Source of the DNA: Natrarchaeobius chitinivorans
Lineage (GTDB): Archaea; Halobacteriota; Halobacteria; Halobacteriales; Natrialbaceae
DNA length: 64,000 nucleotides
Assembly: GCF_003841505.1 (NCBI RefSeq)
Contig: NZ_REGA01000013.1
Span: 62,001-126,000, forward strand
Reading direction: 5' to 3'
In this document: positions 25,637-35,079 of the stretch, piece after piece
Numbering within the stretch: position 1 is the first letter of the stretch
Layout: each line of letters starts with the position of its first letter
Program-made: the position numbers and the translations under genes
Notes under the pieces: model-generated
What the model was told of the DNA's origin: nothing
The model's input: only the letters and a program-made list of their open reading frames with translations
Databases searched by the model: none

Positions 25637-26566
25637 ATGAGTGTAAAAGATCACCTTCCAGCTAACGTCGAATCGAAGCTGACCTCGAGTCGCGCGCTCA
25701 GTCAGATCAAAGACGGTGTCTCGACCGCCTACGAGCTGTATCGCTCCGACCGGCTCGGCCAGTTCGGCATCGTCGTCCTCGCAGCATTCGTCTTCATCGC
25801 GGTCTTTGCACCGATTCTGGCGCCGTACAGTCCGGGCGCGCGCCACCGACGGGACGACGGATCGCTCGCCCGTCTCGACGCGCCGTCGACAGATCACCTC
25901 CTCGGGACGACCCACCACGGACAGGACGTCTTCTCTCAGCTTATCGTGAGCGCTCGCGTCTCCGTCTTCGTGGGCTTTCTCGCGGCGTTTATCGCCGTCT
26001 TCATCGGGACGAACATCGGACTCATCAGCGCGTATTACGGCGGCTGGATCGACGACATCCTGATGCGTATCGTCGATATCGCGTACGGACTTCCGTTCCT
26101 CCCGTTCGTGATCGTGCTCGTGTTCATCTTCGGTGCGAACATCGTCAACATCATGCTGGTCATCGCCGCGATTCTGTGGCGTGACTCGGCGCGTGTAGTC
26201 CGGTCCGAAGTGCTTTCACAGAAGCAACGTCCGTACGTGGAATCCGCGAGGGCGATCGGTGCGAGCGACTTCCGTATCCTCTACCGGCACGTGTTCCCGA
26301 ACGTGCTTCCGCTGACCGTCCTCTACATGGCGTTCGCGGTGGCGTACGCGATCATGTACGAGGCGAGCATCGCGTTCCTCGGATTCGGCGACCCCAACGT
26401 CTACTCCTGGGGTCGGATGATGTACCAGGCGTACACCCACGGAGCGATCCGTGAGGCCTGGTGGTGGGTCCTGCCTGCCGGAGTCTGCATCATGCTGCTC
26501 GTCTCGTCGGTGTTCTTCATCGGTCGAACGCTCGAGGAGATAACGAACCCCGAAATCCGACACTGA
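25637..26566 (+). CDS. ABC transporter permease, DppC/OppC type
   Basis: A 309-residue second membrane subunit. It has the N-terminal extension with an RLGQFGIVVLAAFVFIAVF helix, the HLLGTTHHGQDVFSQLIVSARVS block typical of DppC, and the EAA loop ESARAIGASDFRILYRHVFPNV. The terminal FLGFGDPNVYSWGRMM also fits. Only one base separates it from the upstream permease stop, so translation is coupled. It pairs with the upstream permease to form the channel. Confidence 0.93.
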   Translation: MSVKDHLPANVESKLTSSRALSQIKDGVSTAYELYRSDRLGQFGIVVLAAFVFIAVFAPILAPYSPGARHRRDDGSLARLDAPSTDHLLGTTHHGQDVFSQLIVSARVSVFVGFLAAFIAVFIGTNIGLISAYYGGWIDDILMRIVDIAYGLPFLPFVIVLVFIFGANIVNIMLVIAAILWRDSARVVRSEVLSQKQRPYVESARAIGASDFRILYRHVFPNVLPLTVLYMAFAVAYAIMYEASIAFLGFGDPNVYSWGRMMYQAYTHGAIREAWWWVLPAGVCIMLLVSSVFFIGRTLEEITNPEIRH

Positions 26567-26571
26567 TACCA

Positions 26572-27618
26572 ATGCTAGAACTAACCGATGTTCACGTAGA
26601 ATACGAGATGGAAGATGGTGGAGCCGTCCACGCCGTCAACGGCGTCAGTATCTCCCTGGAAAAGAACAAGATACTGGGTCTCATCGGCGAAAGTGGCTCC
26701 GGAAAGTCCACGCTCGCCAAGGCGGTCATCCGCCTGCTGGCGAAAAACGGAGACGTTCCGGAGGGTTCCATCGAGTACAAGGGAACCGACCTGACGGAGC
26801 TGAGCGACAGGGAGTTTCGAACGGAGATCCGCTGGGACGAGATCTCGATGGTCCCCCAGAACGCGATGAACGGGTTCGATCCCGTCTACACCGTCGGGAA
26901 TCAGATCGTTCAGGCGATCCGAACGCACGAGGACGTCTCGAAGGGCGAGGCTCGAGAGCGCGCTCGAGAGCTGTTCGAACAGCTCGGCATCGATCCCGGT
27001 CGGATCGACGACTACCCACACCAGTTCTCGGGCGGAATGGCCCAGCGGGCGATGATCGCGCTCGCGCTCGCGCTCGATCCGTCGCTCATCATCGCCGACG
27101 AGCCGACGACGGCACTCGACGTCGTGATCCAGGACCGGATCTTACAGACGCTTCGGGACCTCCAGCAGGAGATCGAAAGCAGCGTGGTCCTCATCACGCA
27201 CGACATTTCGGTCGTCTCCGACATCTGCGACGAGATCGCTGTCATGTACGGCGGCCGCGTCGTCGAACACGCCGACGTCGAGACGATCATCAAAGAACCG
27301 CGCCACCCGTACACGCTCGGACTCCGGAACGCGTTCCCCGACATCGAAGAGGACGATCAGGACCTGATCTCGATTCCCGGAACGCCACCGGATCTCGTCG
27401 AACCGCCGGAAGGCTGCGGGTTCGCGCCACGATGTCCGTTCGCCACCGACGAGTGCTGGGACGTCACGCCCGAACCGGAGGAGTACGGCGACGGACACAT
27501 CGTCGAGTGTCACAGAGCGGACGAACAGGAACTACTGACCGAGGAAGCCAAACGCAAAGAAACCTGGATGGACCTCGAAACCGAACCCCAACAGGGGGTG
27601 GAGGAAGCCGATGACTAG
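26572..27618 (+). CDS. ABC transporter ATP-binding protein, DppD/OppD type
   Basis: A 348-residue ATPase. Walker A is GESGSGKST, the signature is QFSGGMAQRAMIAL, Walker B is LIIADEPTTALD, and the switch His is in VLITHDISV. The C-terminal oligopeptide-type extension has CGFAPRCPFATDECW, three cysteines that hold an Fe-S or Zn site in this family. The ATG at 26572 starts the domain, six bases after the permease stop. It overlaps the next ATPase gene by 8 bp. Confidence 0.94.
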   Translation: MLELTDVHVEYEMEDGGAVHAVNGVSISLEKNKILGLIGESGSGKSTLAKAVIRLLAKNGDVPEGSIEYKGTDLTELSDREFRTEIRWDEISMVPQNAMNGFDPVYTVGNQIVQAIRTHEDVSKGEARERARELFEQLGIDPGRIDDYPHQFSGGMAQRAMIALALALDPSLIIADEPTTALDVVIQDRILQTLRDLQQEIESSVVLITHDISVVSDICDEIAVMYGGRVVEHADVETIIKEPRHPYTLGLRNAFPDIEEDDQDLISIPGTPPDLVEPPEGCGFAPRCPFATDECWDVTPEPEEYGDGHIVECHRADEQELLTEEAKRKETWMDLETEPQQGVEEADD

Positions 27619-28627
27619 TCCGAAAATCGAAGTCGACGATCTGAAAAAGCACTTCAAGTCGAACGAAGACCTGTTCACCCGACTCTTCGGGTGGGGTGAA
27701 ATCGAGTACGTCAAAGCCGTCGACGGCGTCTCCTTCGAGATCGAAGAGGGCGAATCGTTCGGTCTGGCCGGGGAGAGCGGCTGTGGAAAGACGACCTGTG
27801 GAAAGTCGCTCCTCCACCTTCACGAACCCACATCGGGTACCGTCTCGTTCGACGGCCAGGACATCACCGATCCGGCGGTGCGCGACGAGATGGACTTCCG
27901 CACGGAGGCACAGATCATCCAGCAAAACCCCTACGAGTCGATCAATCCACGCTATCGCGTCTTCGACTGGGTGAAAGAGCCACTCGACGTCCACGGCATC
28001 GGATCGGAGGAAGAACGCGAGAACACGGTCATCGAGACCATCGAGAGCGTCGGATTGAACCCCGCGGAGGCGTACATGCACGAGTACCCGTCCGAACTCA
28101 GCGGCGGGGAGCGCCAGCGCGTGAGCATCGCGCGTGCGATCATCCTCGAGCCGTCGTTCATCCTCGCCGACGAGCCGGCGAGCATGCTCGACGTGAGCGT
28201 TCGCGCCAGCATTCTCGACCTGCTCGATCGGCTCCAGGACGAACTCGGTATCTCGATCCTCTACATCAGCCACGACCTCTCGCTGTTGAAGCACATGTGC
28301 GATCGCATCGGGATCATGTACCTCGGAAAACTCGTCGAGGTGGGGCCGGCGACGCAGGTGATCAACGATCCACAACATCCGTACACGAAGGCGCTGGTCG
28401 GCTCGACGCCGACCATCGACCCCGACGACGAGCGCGAGGCGGCCGAGTTGAAAGGCGACATTCCCGACCCGGTGAACTTACCGTCAGGCTGTCGGTTCGC
28501 ACCCCGGTGTCCGGAGGCGACCGACGAGTGCACCGTCGAGGAACCCCCTATGTACGATACGGGAGACGACCAGCAGGCACGGTGTATTCTGTACGACGAA
28601 GAACAGAAACAGACTATCTCCGAGTAA
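27611..28627 (+). CDS. ABC transporter ATP-binding protein, DppF/OppF type
   Basis: A 338-residue ATPase, partner of the upstream one. Walker A is GESGCGKTTCGKS, the signature is LSGGERQRVSIARA, Walker B is FILADEPASMLD, and the switch His is in ILYISHDLSL. The tail CRFAPRCPEATDEC is the OppF/DppF C-terminal cysteine motif. It starts inside the end of the DppD-type gene (8-bp overlap). A T-run at about 28647-28652 after the stop may end the operon. Confidence 0.94.
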   Translation: MTSPKIEVDDLKKHFKSNEDLFTRLFGWGEIEYVKAVDGVSFEIEEGESFGLAGESGCGKTTCGKSLLHLHEPTSGTVSFDGQDITDPAVRDEMDFRTEAQIIQQNPYESINPRYRVFDWVKEPLDVHGIGSEEERENTVIETIESVGLNPAEAYMHEYPSELSGGERQRVSIARAIILEPSFILADEPASMLDVSVRASILDLLDRLQDELGISILYISHDLSLLKHMCDRIGIMYLGKLVEVGPATQVINDPQHPYTKALVGSTPTIDPDDEREAAELKGDIPDPVNLPSGCRFAPRCPEATDECTVEEPPMYDTGDDQQARCILYDEEQKQTISE

Positions 28628-28714
28628 ATACCTTCTCTCGGCTCGCTTTTTACTCGCAGGTCCCATTCATCATCGGCCCTTCGCGCCTCGTTATAAACGC
28701 GACTGCCTATAGTC

Positions 28715-28800
28715 TATAGTAACAACTGAAACGATTTACACACCGATCGCCGATCCATCCCGCGAGCGGGAGTGCAACGACTTTCAACGACTACTATAGT
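28715..28800. repeat. Palindromic repeat family B, copy 7
   Basis: CTATAGTAACAACTGAAACG at the left, ACTTTCAACGACTACTATAG at the right, 86 bp; internal CACACCGATCGCC as in copy 3. It begins a 1.9-kb gene-poor region. Confidence 0.8.
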
Positions 28801-30104
28801 ACTGGCACCGTTCTCCCGCTCACGAATCTACAGTCGGTACGTGTAGTGTTTCTTCCTCGAGCGCGAGCGGTGAACAGGTCGTTTACGAGCAGTCCGATCG
28901 TTTCGGTGTCTATGCTCCACCAGGAACTGCCCAGGGAACTGGTGAAGACAACGAAACTCGTCTGCTCGGTGCGTGAGCGACAGCGTCGTTACGTGAGCTA
29001 GCTCTTGGTCACCCCATCAGAACGCTCCACGCACTGAGGACGCCAGCCAGTTCGTTCGCCGGTTGTCTCCATACGACCGGAAGTTCGGTCCGAGAGCTAC
29101 GAGAGTTCCTTCGTTTATTCGGTACAGAGTATAACTGACCACTAATAATTTAGTAAATATATGATATACGATAATACAGAAATTACGACTGAGATGTACC
29201 CGAATCAGGTGTTATCGACGAAACCATTGGTATAGAAATCTGTATAGTATTTCCATTGATAAACAATATAGTGGGGCATAAAAAGGATACGTACCGTCCA
29301 GCCGCTCGGACATCACGCTACCGATCCGGCGGCCGCATTCCTGGATGGATACCGTGGAGCCACTTCTTCTCAGACGCAGTGTTCTCGTCGCCCATTTCCG
29401 TCCTCGAGTGGCAGTTGGCCGACCTGGACTGATTAGCAGATGGGATCTATCGATCGAATCCCGGCCGAAATCGGTCTCACGACCTCGAGATGTGCAGCGG
29501 TTGTTTCCGTAATTCGAGGGTGGTTACTCGAGTGATGGCCCACACCATGATTGAACATGATATGAATTACTGTGGTTGTCAGAACCCGAACCAATTGCTC
29601 GATAGACGATCACAGTCTGCCGAAGGTCAAACTGAAACAATCAAATTAGAATGTATGATATAAAATTGGTAGCATGGGCCGAAACCGGTAGCTCTTCACA
29701 GGGGCAAGCAACTCGTATCGCACCGCCGGACGGGTTGTATCGTCTTGGTGGCTTCGTTGCTATCGAAACCCAACCCCTGTCCGTATACGAACTGACGGCG
29801 GACAGTTCGCTCACACTGTCGGCCAGAACGATGTGAAGATCGGTCGCTGTCCGTGAGCCGTCTCCGGTGGCGACGGCCACGAATTCGCGACTCACTGGCT
29901 TCTGTCCGATAGTATCGTTCCCCGTCTGTGAAAGTGTGATTTGGCGATAACCATACCGGGTGACGTCGATCGAATTGGCGTCCTCGCCCGTTATTGAGTC
30001 CCAGAACGTACGAATATCAATTCGATACGGGTGTACAGGAACGCACAGCTGCGGGAACCGAGTATATCGCTATAGTATAGTGTTTTTGACGCGGAATACG
30101 AACC
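28801..30104. other. Gene-poor AT-rich intergenic region
   Basis: No frame here has a credible start and family-like sequence. The parts at 29130-29290 and 29560-29680 are strongly AT-rich (TAATAATTTAGTAAATATAT-like). A minus-strand run beginning near 29396 reads MGDENTASEKKW for 25 codons and could be a scrap of a gene or chance. The stretch leads into an origin-box cluster. Confidence 0.5.
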
Positions 30105-30374
30105 TTTCACCGGAAATCTGGTGTCCCGGTTCGTTCTCGTCGGTGGCTTGATCGATAGGATTTCAGTCGCGACTTTGCTGTCTGCCCGGCGCTACACGCA
30201 CCGGAAATCCGGTCTCCTTGCGTTCTGTTCGTTCCGATCGGCGCCTCCCACCGGTATACAGGCACTGATGACCTATCGGCCGGTATTCGTCCTCCCCTCA
30301 TTCGCACACCGGATTTCCGATAAAATCGATGAATTTCACACTCGTTTTAATACATTCACCGGAAACCCGGTGTG
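30105..30374. other. Second cluster of ORB-like sites without an initiator gene
   Basis: Four copies of the same box seen at the orc1 origin: TTTCACCGGAAATCTGGTGT (30105-30126, forward), GCACCGGAAATCCGGTCTCC (30198-30217, forward), CACACCGGATTTCCGATAAA (30305-30324, reverse) and ATTCACCGGAAACCCGGTGT (30354-30374, forward). The last is nearly identical to the site at 8698. The cluster lies 22 kb from orc1 and just upstream of cheR. Confidence 0.6.
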
Positions 30375-30402
30375 ACGGTGACGGCCGGTCGAATCACGAC
30401 GG

Positions 30403-30492
30403 AGTACCCTCTCAAGCGTCGACTGATGGGCGAAATCGGACCGCACCGCACGATTTCGATCATCAGCTCAGGCTTGGGACGCCACTGAGGGG
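30403..30492 (-). pseudogene. Relic D1, remnant of an unknown protein C-terminus
   Basis: AGTACCCTCTCAAGCGTCGA matches AGTACCCTCCCAAGCGTCGA at 58075, and similarity continues for about 85 bp. Read on the minus strand both give a related peptide (here WRPKPELMIEIV then SPISRRLRGYS). The source protein is not recognised; transposase is possible. Confidence 0.4.
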
Positions 30493-30563
30493 CACGCTGT
30501 TCGTCGGTCGTCCGCTCACAATCAGCAAACTTATCGTTCTAACCCTCCAGCATTGGAGATACT

Positions 30564-31385
30564 GTGACCAGCGACGATTCGTTTACGCTCCTCCTCGAGT
30601 ATATGGAACGGGAACTGGAGTTTATCACGAGCCATTACAACGATAGTTACTTGGATCGTCGGATAACCGCGCGAATGCGGAGAACAGATTGTGACGACTA
30701 TCGAGAGTACCTCGAGCACGTCCGGAACGATCCCGACGAACAGACGTCGCTTCTCGATTCGTTGAGTATCAACGTGACGGGATTTTTTCGAAATCCAGGG
30801 GTCTGGGACGGCATTCGAGAGGTACTTCGGACGCTGTCGCAGTCCCAGCGGCGGATCGATATCTGGAGCGCTGCCTGTGCTGATGGTCGAGAGCCGTACT
30901 CGTTGTCGATGCTCGTTCACGACGATCCGGGGATAGACGAGTCTGCCGTCAGTATCCTTGCAACAGATATCAGCCGCGATGCTTTAGAGGTTGCACGACG
31001 CGGGGAGTATGCGGACTCACGAACGACCGACCTCAGTGACGAGCTCTCGTATCTGCCGGACTTTCGTCAGTACGTCGACTACGACTCGACGGCAGGGACG
31101 TACCGTATCGATGACCGGATTACGGATCTAGTTTCGTTCGAACGCCACGATCTAATCAGCGGTGCGTCGAAGTCGGGATTCGATCTCGTCACGTGTCGGA
31201 ACCTATTCATCTACATTGATACTGACCATAAAGAGTCAATGATCAGGACAATATCGGACTCGCTTCGAGAGGATGGATATTTCGTCATTGGAAAAAGTGA
31301 AACGATACCTCCCGGTCTGAAGTCGATATTTTCACCGTCCGATAACCGGAACCGAATATACAGAAAAGTAGACGACAATTCGTAG
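30564..31385 (+). CDS. cheR: CheR, receptor glutamate methyltransferase
   Basis: A 273-residue S-adenosylmethionine-dependent enzyme that methylates glutamates on chemoreceptors for adaptation. The N-terminal helical domain ends with SLSINVTGFFRNPGVWD. The SAM site reads WSAACADGREPYSLSML (family consensus SAGCSTGEEPYS, so slightly altered), followed by ILATDISRDALE and the FDLVTCRNLFIYID motif. The start is GTG at 30564. It is the first chemotaxis gene of the locus and is read alone on the plus strand, away from the minus-strand che genes. Confidence 0.93.
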   Translation: MTSDDSFTLLLEYMERELEFITSHYNDSYLDRRITARMRRTDCDDYREYLEHVRNDPDEQTSLLDSLSINVTGFFRNPGVWDGIREVLRTLSQSQRRIDIWSAACADGREPYSLSMLVHDDPGIDESAVSILATDISRDALEVARRGEYADSRTTDLSDELSYLPDFRQYVDYDSTAGTYRIDDRITDLVSFERHDLISGASKSGFDLVTCRNLFIYIDTDHKESMIRTISDSLREDGYFVIGKSETIPPGLKSIFSPSDNRNRIYRKVDDNS

Positions 31386-31638
31386 ACTTCAGGAATACCT
31401 CGACCGGTATTGTTGTATCCTGGTGTCAATTCTCACACTATGATATATAGAGGGCGGAATGTTCGACCCGAGCACGAGGAGAGACGCTCCAGATCACCGG
31501 TTTCATTACGAGGACCGATCTCGAGTTCGTCGGTACCGTTCTTCGGAGCGGAAGCGGTATCGCTTTGCACCGGTCTCCACCTCGCGGTCCTCAGTTAACT
31601 CGATCACATTTACGATTGTCGCTCTCAATATCAGTTGT

Positions 31639-31869
31639 ATGGATCCGGATTTCGACGTTCACGATCATCGCCACCAGATGAAACTCCTCCGCGATGCGGG
31701 TGACGTGGCAGTGTACGAAAATCGAGAGAAATTACGCTGTCCGGCCTGTTCGGAGGCGTTCGATCGGTTGATGATAATCGAACGACGGACGATGAGTTTT
31801 CCTGAAACCGATGGTGTTCCGTTTTGTCTCGTCAGGCGGGACGAGAGCCTTGCACTGTTCAGACATTAA
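31639..31869 (+). CDS. Small zinc-ribbon protein of the archaellum/che locus (DUF7385-like)
   Basis: A 76-residue protein with one CPAC pair (LRCPACSEAFDRL), a conserved HQMKLLRDAGDVAVYENRE opening and an FCLVRRDESLALF ending. Similar small proteins occur beside archaellum genes in haloarchaea, as I recall; the DUF number is from memory. Only two Cys plus a late Cys and His are seen, so a single half-site zinc knuckle, perhaps dimeric, is likely. ATG at 31639 is chosen because conservation begins there. Function unknown; possible regulator. Confidence 0.65.
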   Translation: MDPDFDVHDHRHQMKLLRDAGDVAVYENREKLRCPACSEAFDRLMIIERRTMSFPETDGVPFCLVRRDESLALFRH

Positions 31870-32170
31870 TACTGCCCCGTTCAGACAGAACTACTGCTCC
31901 GACCAGTCTCTACTCCTTCTCCGTTCAGATACTACTACTACCGGTTTCACCCAATATCGGACGATCCGTTCCGGCCCGATTCTGGTCCGGCCACAACGTA
32001 TTTACACGAGTATGTTCGTAAATCAGCGGTTCAGCCGATTAACCAACTCGTCACTGCATTCGTATAAACTGGCTTTCGGAACTGCATTCGGATGCGTCGC
32101 CCATCGTAATTTTCACACACCACGCTGAAACGGACCGAACGACGCGAACGCCGGGACTGAATCGGGTAGA

Positions 32171-32257
32171 CTGTAGTAGCCACTGCACGACATCTCACAC
32201 CTGATCGCACAGTCGTCGTTCGATCAGGTGTGCACGTACTTTCGGTGGCTACTATAG
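32171..32257. repeat. Palindromic repeat family B, copy 8
   Basis: CTGTAGTAGCCACTGCACGA at the left and CTTTCGGTGGCTACTATAGA at the right; inner arms CACACCTGATCGCAC and GATCAGGTGTGCACG. The rest of 31870-32360 holds repeats of CGTTCAGA without a gene. Confidence 0.75.
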
Positions 32258-32360
32258 AGTGGACCTGATACGAACTACTGTCCGTCGTCGCCTGCGAACG
32301 CGAATCGTCCCGGCCGGGCCGGATCCTCGGTCAAGGGACCGTACGAGTCGGCAGTGTTCC

Positions 32361-33572
32361 TCAGAACAGTTCGTCGGGATCGACTCGAGTGTTCCCCGAG
32401 TTTTCGACGAGAAGGTCGTCGAGTGCCTGCTCCAGTTCGTCGCGTCGGGGTAATGCGAGCATCTGGCAGGTGAACACTCGATCGCTGTTCGTCTGGATGC
32501 TCGAGTCGAGCAAGAAGGCGTGGTCGTCGCTCTGAGCGATCTGTGCCGTAATCGGTGTTAGCACCCCAGATCCGGTGTCGGCGACGAACTTCGGGGGCGA
32601 ATGTTTTATTTCGGCGTTCAACACGTTGGCCCACCCGTCGATGAACCCGCTGGTCATGATGTTGCCGAGTTCTTTGAGCGCACCCTGTTCGATATCGCCC
32701 CAGTTTTCGTCGGTTTCCATCGGCACGAGCGAATCGACGACCGCACGGCCCGACGGCTGATCGAAGAGGATGACCAGGTAGCCGCTGAACTTCCCATTGA
32801 ACTCCATCACCGTCCCGACGAACCGTTTGTTTCCGACTTCCGTCGGGATATCCTCGATCGGAACCAGGCTCAGCCGGCTGATGTTCACGGTGGTTTCGAT
32901 TCCGGTCATCGAGGTGATGTTGGTCGCGGCTTTCTCGGCTCCCTCTTTGGTCATGTCGTTGAACACCTCGAGTTTCTCGAGAGAGACGATCTTGTCAGTC
33001 TGGGGTTCAAGCGAGCGTTCGAGTGACTTCGAATCGGGAACGAGGAGGATTCTAAAGTCGATCGGTTCGTTTACGGAGTCTTTGGATGCTGCGACGCGGC
33101 TTCGGAAGACGAACAGGTGTCTGTCGTCTTCGGTCGTCGCGGACGTCGGGAGGATGTCGGTTCCAGTCCCCTGGATGTACGTGGGTGGTGAACTCTTGAT
33201 TTTGGCGCCGAGGTAGTTCGCCCAGCCGTCGACGAAGCCACTCGTCATGATGTTGCCGACCTCTTTGATGCTACTTTTTTTCTTCTCCGGGTCGTCTGCC
33301 GGGACGAGCGTGTCGGTGATCGCGGACCGTCCCTGTTCGTCGAACGCAAGGACGACTTCGCCGTCGATTTCGCCGCGTAGGTCGATGTTGACGCCGGCGA
33401 ATTCGTCGCCGATAAACTCGTACTCGAGATCGGACGAACTCATCAGCGAGACGTCTGTCACCTGGACTCGAGTGCTGATCCCGGTCAGTTGTGAAAGTGA
33501 GGAGGCGGCCGACTGTGCCCCGTCGTGAGCGAGTTCCTGGTACGTTTCGAGTTCTCGTATATCGATTTCCAT
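32361..33572 (-). CDS. cheC: CheC with two tandem CheC domains
   Basis: A 403-residue adaptation protein of the CheC/FliY/CheX phosphatase group. Two homologous halves each carry the phosphatase motif: EVGNIMTSGFVDGWANYL in the first and ELGNIMTSGFIDGWANVL in the second, with E-x-x-N and a downstream SPP proline. CheC removes phosphate from CheY-P and works with CheD. Most bacterial CheC proteins are about 200 residues, so this is a fused duplication. The ATG at 33572 gives a CheC-like start (MEIDIRELETYQEL). It lies 8 bp after cheY and is probably co-transcribed with it. Confidence 0.9.
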   Translation of the reverse strand: MEIDIRELETYQELAHDGAQSAASSLSQLTGISTRVQVTDVSLMSSSDLEYEFIGDEFAGVNIDLRGEIDGEVVLAFDEQGRSAITDTLVPADDPEKKKSSIKEVGNIMTSGFVDGWANYLGAKIKSSPPTYIQGTGTDILPTSATTEDDRHLFVFRSRVAASKDSVNEPIDFRILLVPDSKSLERSLEPQTDKIVSLEKLEVFNDMTKEGAEKAATNITSMTGIETTVNISRLSLVPIEDIPTEVGNKRFVGTVMEFNGKFSGYLVILFDQPSGRAVVDSLVPMETDENWGDIEQGALKELGNIMTSGFIDGWANVLNAEIKHSPPKFVADTGSGVLTPITAQIAQSDDHAFLLDSSIQTNSDRVFTCQMLALPRRDELEQALDDLLVENSGNTRVDPDELF

Positions 33573-33580
33573 GGAAAGGG

Positions 33581-33937
33581 TCACTTGGCGGCGATGCTGT
33601 TGAGCTCTTCGAGCACGCTCTCTTTTTGAAACGGCTTGGTGATGTATCCCTCTGCACCTGCCTTGATGGAGTCTTTCATCTGTTCGGCCTGTTCGACGCT
33701 GGTGCACATGACGACTTTCGCAGCCGGATCCATGTCCGTGATTTCGTCGGTGGCCTCGATCCCGTCTTTGATCGGCATGACGATGTCCATGAAGACGATG
33801 TCCGGTTTTTCTTCGCGGTAGATCTCTACGGCTTCGACGCCGTTTTCGGCTTCGCCAACGATGTTGTGATCTTCTTCGAGGATTTCCCGGAGGAGATCCC
33901 TCATAAACCCAGAATCGTCCGTGATCAGCACGTCCAT
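33581..33937 (-). CDS. cheY: CheY response regulator
   Basis: A 118-residue stand-alone receiver. Acid pair DD at residues 7-8 (LITDDSGFMRDLL), phosphoacceptor D51 in IVFMDIVMP, Thr/Ser in MCTSVEQ and Lys in YITKPFQ. It is phosphorylated by CheA and, in archaea, acts on the motor through CheF. All key residues are intact, unlike the receiver at 39306. The ATG at 33937 starts the fold (MDVLITDD). The next gene, cheC, follows in the same direction, pairing a regulator with its phosphatase. Confidence 0.92.
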   Translation of the reverse strand: MDVLITDDSGFMRDLLREILEEDHNIVGEAENGVEAVEIYREEKPDIVFMDIVMPIKDGIEATDEITDMDPAAKVVMCTSVEQAEQMKDSIKAGAEGYITKPFQKESVLEELNSIAAK

Positions 33938-34050
33938 AGGATGATGAATACACCCAGATAACTTAATGATGTTGACCAAAATTGTGACATACGTCCCCGC
34001 CTCTGACCGGGCACGCTGATCGCTGTACTGGGTTGGTCGTTTTCGACGCG

Positions 34051-34932
34051 TTACGTATTCACGTCCTCGATTCGCTGGCTGACGACGATTCTCCCTTTCG
34101 GCGTTAGCGCGATCCCGTCTTCTTGCTCGACGATCAGATCCTTGGTCTGAACCGAATTCAAGACGTTCGTCACGTACGCCGGATCACCATCGAGCATATT
34201 CGTAAAGTCGATGTCGCCACCCGTCGCGTGAACGCTGACGAGGACTCGCTTTTCGGGGTTAGTCAACTCGATCTCCTCGACTTCTTCCCGCAACTCGTCG
34301 AACTCGAGCCGGAGATATCTCGCGAGGAGATTGACGTACTGGCTCTTCGTCGGCGAAATCAACGTCGTCTTCGTGAGCCCTGACTCGTTTTCGATGTATT
34401 TCACAGTGAGTGTTACTCGATCGTCGCGCTGGCCGAGTTCGTTCGTCCGTCCGATTTTCATCACGCTCTCGACGTCGATACTGAACGTTTTGCTCTCGGT
34501 AGCGACGTCGATCGCCCGACTTTTGATCCGAATTTTCCCGGTTACGACCGGCGTGTCTTTCACGCGTCCGCCAACCCGGGCGGGGTGTTTCACTGCGACC
34601 GTTCGTCCGTTTAACAGACACCGAAAGAGTATCGCGACGAACTTCGATACCGTCTCGCTCTGGCTTTCGATCACCGCGCTTCGAACGCCGCTTTCGGTTT
34701 CGTAACCGATCGTTATCGTATCGTCGAAAAACCGTTTGACGTGGTTCGGGACGGTCCCGACGTTTACGTCGATTACCGTCGACAGTGGAACGGTCGTCCT
34801 CTCGTCGTTCGTCGCGAGGACCAGTCGTTTCCGCGTCAGAATAATTCGGCCGTTAGAGGGCATTTCGCCGCCATCTTCGCCACGGCTGAGAAAGAACCGC
34901 GCGGTAAAATCGGCGACGACGTCTTCGTTCAT
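34051..34932 (-). CDS. cheF: CheF adaptor (archaeal che/archaellum link), first copy
   Basis: A 293-residue protein of the archaeal CheF (DUF439) family, which binds CheY, CheD and CheC and connects them to the archaellum motor complex. Recognised by the opening VVADFTARFFLSRGEDGGEMP, NGRIILTRKRLVLATNDERTTVPLSTVIDV, KHPARVGGRV, and a C-terminal winged-helix-like part (NPEKRVLVSVHATGGDIDFTNML, IALTPKGRIVVSQ). No membrane segment. The second copy is at 50070. Two CheF copies near each other are known from Halobacterium. Located between cheW and cheY on the minus strand. Confidence 0.87.
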   Translation of the reverse strand: MNEDVVADFTARFFLSRGEDGGEMPSNGRIILTRKRLVLATNDERTTVPLSTVIDVNVGTVPNHVKRFFDDTITIGYETESGVRSAVIESQSETVSKFVAILFRCLLNGRTVAVKHPARVGGRVKDTPVVTGKIRIKSRAIDVATESKTFSIDVESVMKIGRTNELGQRDDRVTLTVKYIENESGLTKTTLISPTKSQYVNLLARYLRLEFDELREEVEEIELTNPEKRVLVSVHATGGDIDFTNMLDGDPAYVTNVLNSVQTKDLIVEQEDGIALTPKGRIVVSQRIEDVNT

Positions 34933-35079
34933 GAATACGTCTATTGACCGAACTCTCTTAGCCCTTTAGGGAACGGGGTGGTTCGTCCGGGTAGATCGAT
35001 TCGTACCGTCTGGTGTGCGTCATTTCCGGGGGCCGTGACCCAGAGCGGTTCCACTGGAATATCGGTACAGCAAACCGTA

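Noticed and set aside
29400-29500. tRNA-like run with TCGATCGAATCCCGG
   Set aside because: The T-arm resemblance is partial and no matching acceptor, D or anticodon stems could be folded around it.
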